Origin: Clostridium sp. CAG:609
GTDB lineage: Bacteria; Bacillota_I; Bacilli_A; RF39; UBA660
Assembly (NCBI GenBank): GCA_000438075.1
Contig: FR903527.1
Span: 1 to 11,040 of the forward strand
Length of the DNA: 11,040 nucleotides
Direction of reading: 5' to 3'
Shown here: positions 9,164 to 11,040 of the stretch, piece after piece
Numbering within the stretch: position 1 is the stretch's first letter
Layout: each line of letters starts with the position of its first letter
Translations under genes and position numbers: made by a program
The notes under the pieces: model-generated
The model's database searches: none
Seen by the model: the letters and a program-made list of their open reading frames with translations, nothing else
Told to the model about the DNA's origin: nothing

Positions 9164-9182
9164 ATTTTATTTGTGATATTAT
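9154..9182 (+). promoter_or_regulatory. Promoter of the surface protein gene
   Basis: A -35 box TTGTAA (9154-9159), a 17-base spacer and a -10 box TATTAT (9177-9182) with an upstream TG (9174-9175) make a near-consensus extended promoter. The -35 box covers the last holA sense codons. The surface gene can therefore be expressed separately from holA. Its ribosome binding site is GTGGAGAG (9207-9214), before ATG 9221. Confidence 0.6.
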
Positions 9183-9220
9183 TTATTTAGTATTAAAAAT
9201 AAAGAAGTGGAGAGAATAAA

Positions 9221-10870
9221 ATGGAAAAGAAGAAAGTAAAATTATTTAGTGCAATAGCATTATTAGCACTAGCTTTTCTAGTAGTCGGAGCAACATATGC
9301 ATATTTTCAAAACCAATATGGGGCTGCATCAAATGCAAATGTTAAAGTTACAACATACACAACAGATATGTTAACATTTGAAACGGGTAGGAATATAAAT
9401 TTTACTGCAGGACAAGATGATTTTGCAAGTGGCAAAGGCAATAAAACAGGATCAACATTTGCAAGAGCTACCCTTCAAGCAAATAATAAAACTAATACTG
9501 CAACTGCAAATTATTACATGTATTTAAATATTGAAAACAATACATTTACATACACTAACACTGGTACACCAGAGTTATTATTACAAGTTGTAGATAAGAC
9601 ATCTGGTAACCCAGTAACTAATATAACAGGACTAAATTATGTAACAGTAACAGATGGCAAAAATACTTCAATATCAGGATTTGATATAACAACCAAAAAG
9701 GGATTAATAGCATTATTTTTAAACAAAGAAATAAGTGCATCACCTAAAACCATTGAAGAATACACAATTACAATAACATTAGTAAATCATAACTTTGATC
9801 AAAATGTTAATACAGGTAAAAATCTAAATGGAAAGTTAATAATTCAAAAAGAAAAAATAATTACAAGTGTAGCAGATGTTGCTAAAAGCGGAGATAATTT
9901 GGTAACTGCTTTACAAAACTTAAGTACAAAAAGTAAACCATCATATACAGGATTATATCATCATGATGCAAGTCTAACAAATGGAGCAGGAGATAATTCA
10001 TATAGATTTGCAGGGGCTGATCCAAATAATTATGTATGCTTTGGTTCAGATGAAGCTACATGTCCAAATGAAAACCTATATAGAATAATAGGAGTAATAG
10101 ATGGCAAAGTAAAATTAATTCATGCATATGGAGCAACAACTGATATGCTTGGAACAGATGAAGGATATGCAAAAACATATCAAGAAGCATGGGGAAGTCT
10201 TTCTTCATATGGAAGTCTTTCTTCATATTACAAAGGAAACGGAGACTTAACAAAAATTGGTACATATAAATGGAATAAAACAAGAGATAATACATGGAGT
10301 ACAAGTACAACCAACACAACGAATTTAAATACAAATTATATAGCATATTTAGATAGCAAAAATACAAAATGGAAAATAATGATAGCAGACACAACATGGT
10401 ATGTAGGTGGAATGACTAGTACTTATGGAGCATTATCAAATGCAAAAACAGCATATAATTATGAAGTAGGTGCAAATAAGGATGCTACAACAACACTAAC
10501 ATCAAAAATCGGATTAATGTATGTAAGTGAATATTACTATGGAGCAACACCAGATTATTGGATGTTACCAGGGTTTGATCAAAATGGACATCCAAATGAG
10601 GATAAAACTACTTGGATTGGAGAAGATTATACTAAAGCTTATAATGATAATTGGATGAATACAGGCTTAAACGAATGGACCATTTCGCGTACTTTTGATG
10701 ATTCCGACATTGCGTTTGATGTGAATGTCTATGGCCTTGTGTATGTTGATTTTGTTGACGGCTCGGATGGGCGTGGGCTCGTCGCTCGTCCGTCTTTCAG
10801 TCTTTCATCTTCGATAAAATTTACATCGGGTGAAGGCACAGCCGTAAACCCGATACGAATAAAATTGTGA
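9221..10870 (+). CDS. Secreted surface protein with SipW-type signal peptide and variable C-terminal domain
   Basis: No enzyme function is recognised. Residues 1-7 are basic (MEKKKVK), 8-23 are hydrophobic, and a GATYA-YF site near 27 matches SipW-dependent signal peptides of the TasA/camelysin kind. Residues about 30-205 are Thr/Asn-rich and probably beta-sandwich. From about 215 a second region begins, with SYRFAGADPNNYVCFGS and LYRIIGVIDGKVKLI; its C273 and C281 are the only cysteines and may form a disulfide. The rest is rich in Trp, Tyr and Gly and ends in EWTISR (485-490), a variable stretch (491-516) and ARPSFSLSSSIKFTSGEGT. I recall this ending from a family of gut Bacillota surface proteins (DUF6273-like), where it varies among paralogs. 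No LPXTG motif or C-terminal anchor is present. It is probably exported and may bind ligands. The last 65 codons differ sharply in base use from the rest. Confidence 0.85.
   Translation: MEKKKVKLFSAIALLALAFLVVGATYAYFQNQYGAASNANVKVTTYTTDMLTFETGRNINFTAGQDDFASGKGNKTGSTFARATLQANNKTNTATANYYMYLNIENNTFTYTNTGTPELLLQVVDKTSGNPVTNITGLNYVTVTDGKNTSISGFDITTKKGLIALFLNKEISASPKTIEEYTITITLVNHNFDQNVNTGKNLNGKLIIQKEKIITSVADVAKSGDNLVTALQNLSTKSKPSYTGLYHHDASLTNGAGDNSYRFAGADPNNYVCFGSDEATCPNENLYRIIGVIDGKVKLIHAYGATTDMLGTDEGYAKTYQEAWGSLSSYGSLSSYYKGNGDLTKIGTYKWNKTRDNTWSTSTTNTTNLNTNYIAYLDSKNTKWKIMIADTTWYVGGMTSTYGALSNAKTAYNYEVGANKDATTTLTSKIGLMYVSEYYYGATPDYWMLPGFDQNGHPNEDKTTWIGEDYTKAYNDNWMNTGLNEWTISRTFDDSDIAFDVNVYGLVYVDFVDGSDGRGLVARPSFSLSSSIKFTSGEGTAVNPIRIKL
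10193..10228 (+). repeat. In-frame tandem duplication, 2 x 18 bp
   Basis: GGAAGTCTTTCTTCATAT occurs twice without a gap (10193-10210 and 10211-10228), encoding GSLSSY twice at residues 325-336. The copies are identical, so the duplication is recent or kept uniform, and it could expand or contract by slippage without shifting the frame. Confidence 0.95.
10679..10804 (+). other. Adenine-depleted, NNY-rich segment: candidate DGR variable region
   Basis: This covers codons 487-528 of the surface gene. By hand count the 126 bases hold 16 A, 49 T and 61 G+C. None of the 42 codons ends in A, although A-ending codons are common elsewhere in the gene. In the core (residues 491-516) 22 of 26 codons end in C or T; the exceptions are GCG, GTG, GTG and TCG. 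Arg is CGT at 490, 518 and 523, whereas the rest of the window mostly uses AGA. This matches a variable region diversified at template adenines, with constant codons free of A. It lies at the 3' end of a surface protein gene, the usual DGR position. The template and reverse transcriptase are not in the window. Alternatives are recombination with silent cassettes or a foreign fragment. Confidence 0.55.
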
Positions 10871-10924
10871 TTAGTAATGCAGGCATGGCGTATGCAAATA
10901 TTTAATTTATAAATGTTATTATAG

Positions 10925-10969
10925 AAACTGATAGAAATGTCAAAGTTGATAATTTTCTATCAGTTTTTT
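10925..10969 (+). terminator. Strong intrinsic terminator of the surface gene
   Basis: A perfect 13-bp stem, AAACTGATAGAAA (10925-10937) with TTTCTATCAGTTT (10954-10966), encloses a 16-base loop and runs into a T-tract (10964-10969). It begins 54 bases after the stop codon. Because the stem is flanked by A on the left and T on the right, it could also work on the opposite strand. Confidence 0.9.
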
Positions 10970-11009
10970 GTATTTTTGTTATTTATATTATAAAAAAAGA
11001 TATAACCGT

Positions 11010-11040
11010 TGAAATGCATCCCTTAAAGTAGACATTAATA
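11010..11040. mobile_element. Probable terminal inverted repeat of an IS3-family (IS150-type) element, cut by the window edge
   Basis: From 11010 the sequence begins TGAAATGCATCCC and continues to AGTAGACA at 11034. This resembles the roughly 25-bp ends of IS150-group IS3 elements, which start with TG and read like TGAACTGCACCCC...AGTTAGACA. The match is recalled, not searched. The element body, the other end and any target duplication lie outside the window. If correct, the insertion point is between 11009 and 11010, and the element extends to the right. Confidence 0.45.

Noticed and set aside
10056..10397. Minus-strand open frame of 113 codons
   Set aside because: The product is a low-complexity Leu/Tyr/Met-rich string opposite the surface gene, and the frame has no support beyond being open.
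10679..10804. Simple horizontal transfer from a GC-rich genome as the cause of the composition shift
   Set aside because: T stays at about 39% while A falls to about 13% on the coding strand; a GC-rich donor would normally lower both. Not fully excluded.
10878..10896. Possible DGR-style hairpin after the stop codon (GCAT-GGCGT-ATGC at 10883-10895, with outer TGCA repeats)
   Set aside because: The stem is only four base pairs, much weaker than the hairpins reported downstream of DGR variable regions, and could be chance.
10868..10918. Read-through of TGA at 10868 as Trp, extending the surface protein to a later TAA
   Set aside because: The recalled family ending (NPIRI) falls just before the TGA, all Trp codons seen are TGG, and addB also stops sensibly at TGA.

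Overview
The window is very AT-rich, all genes lie on the + strand, and coding is dense. The codon use (AGA for Arg, A/T-ending codons, almost no Trp in the housekeeping proteins), the Gram-positive ribosome binding sites and the AddAB, HolA and SipW-type signal peptide families point to a low-GC Bacillota. An uncultured gut Bacilli/Mollicutes-like lineage (RF39 type) is my guess from recalled protein similarity; nothing here proves it.

Layout. (1) Positions 3-8116 look like one operon. A -10 box at the left edge is followed by addB and addA, which overlap by 35 bp and encode the RexB/RexA-type helicase-nuclease for double-strand-break processing. Next come two FAD-dependent oxidoreductases: a HI0933/BaiN-type flavoprotein with a GTG start, and a COG2509-type flavoprotein whose real start (ATG 6557) overlaps it by 14 bp. 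(2) Positions 8117-8230 hold a short AT palindrome, a weak intrinsic terminator, and an extended -10 promoter directly after the terminator's T-run. (3) holA (8231-9163) encodes the DNA polymerase III delta subunit. (4) A promoter that ends at or beside the holA stop drives a 549-residue secreted surface protein (9221-10870) with a SipW-type signal peptide, a beta-rich N-terminal half and a C-terminal domain rich in Trp, Tyr and Gly. It is followed by a strong intrinsic terminator. (5) The right edge carries what looks like the terminal inverted repeat of an IS3-family (IS150-type) element; the rest lies outside the window.

The most interesting signal is the 3' end of the surface gene. From about 10679 to 10804 the coding strand nearly loses adenine (16 A in 126 bases). 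No codon there ends in A over 42 codons, T stays abundant, and most codons in the core have the form NNY. Fixed residues use A-free codons (CGT, CCG, TCG, GCG, GTG), while putatively variable positions carry Asp, Tyr, Phe, Val, Leu, Gly or Asn. This is what a diversity-generating retroelement (DGR) variable region should look like: template AAY codons randomised at A, and constant codons kept free of A. No reverse transcriptase or template repeat is in the window, so a DGR acting from elsewhere is an inference. The main alternative is gene conversion from silent cassettes.
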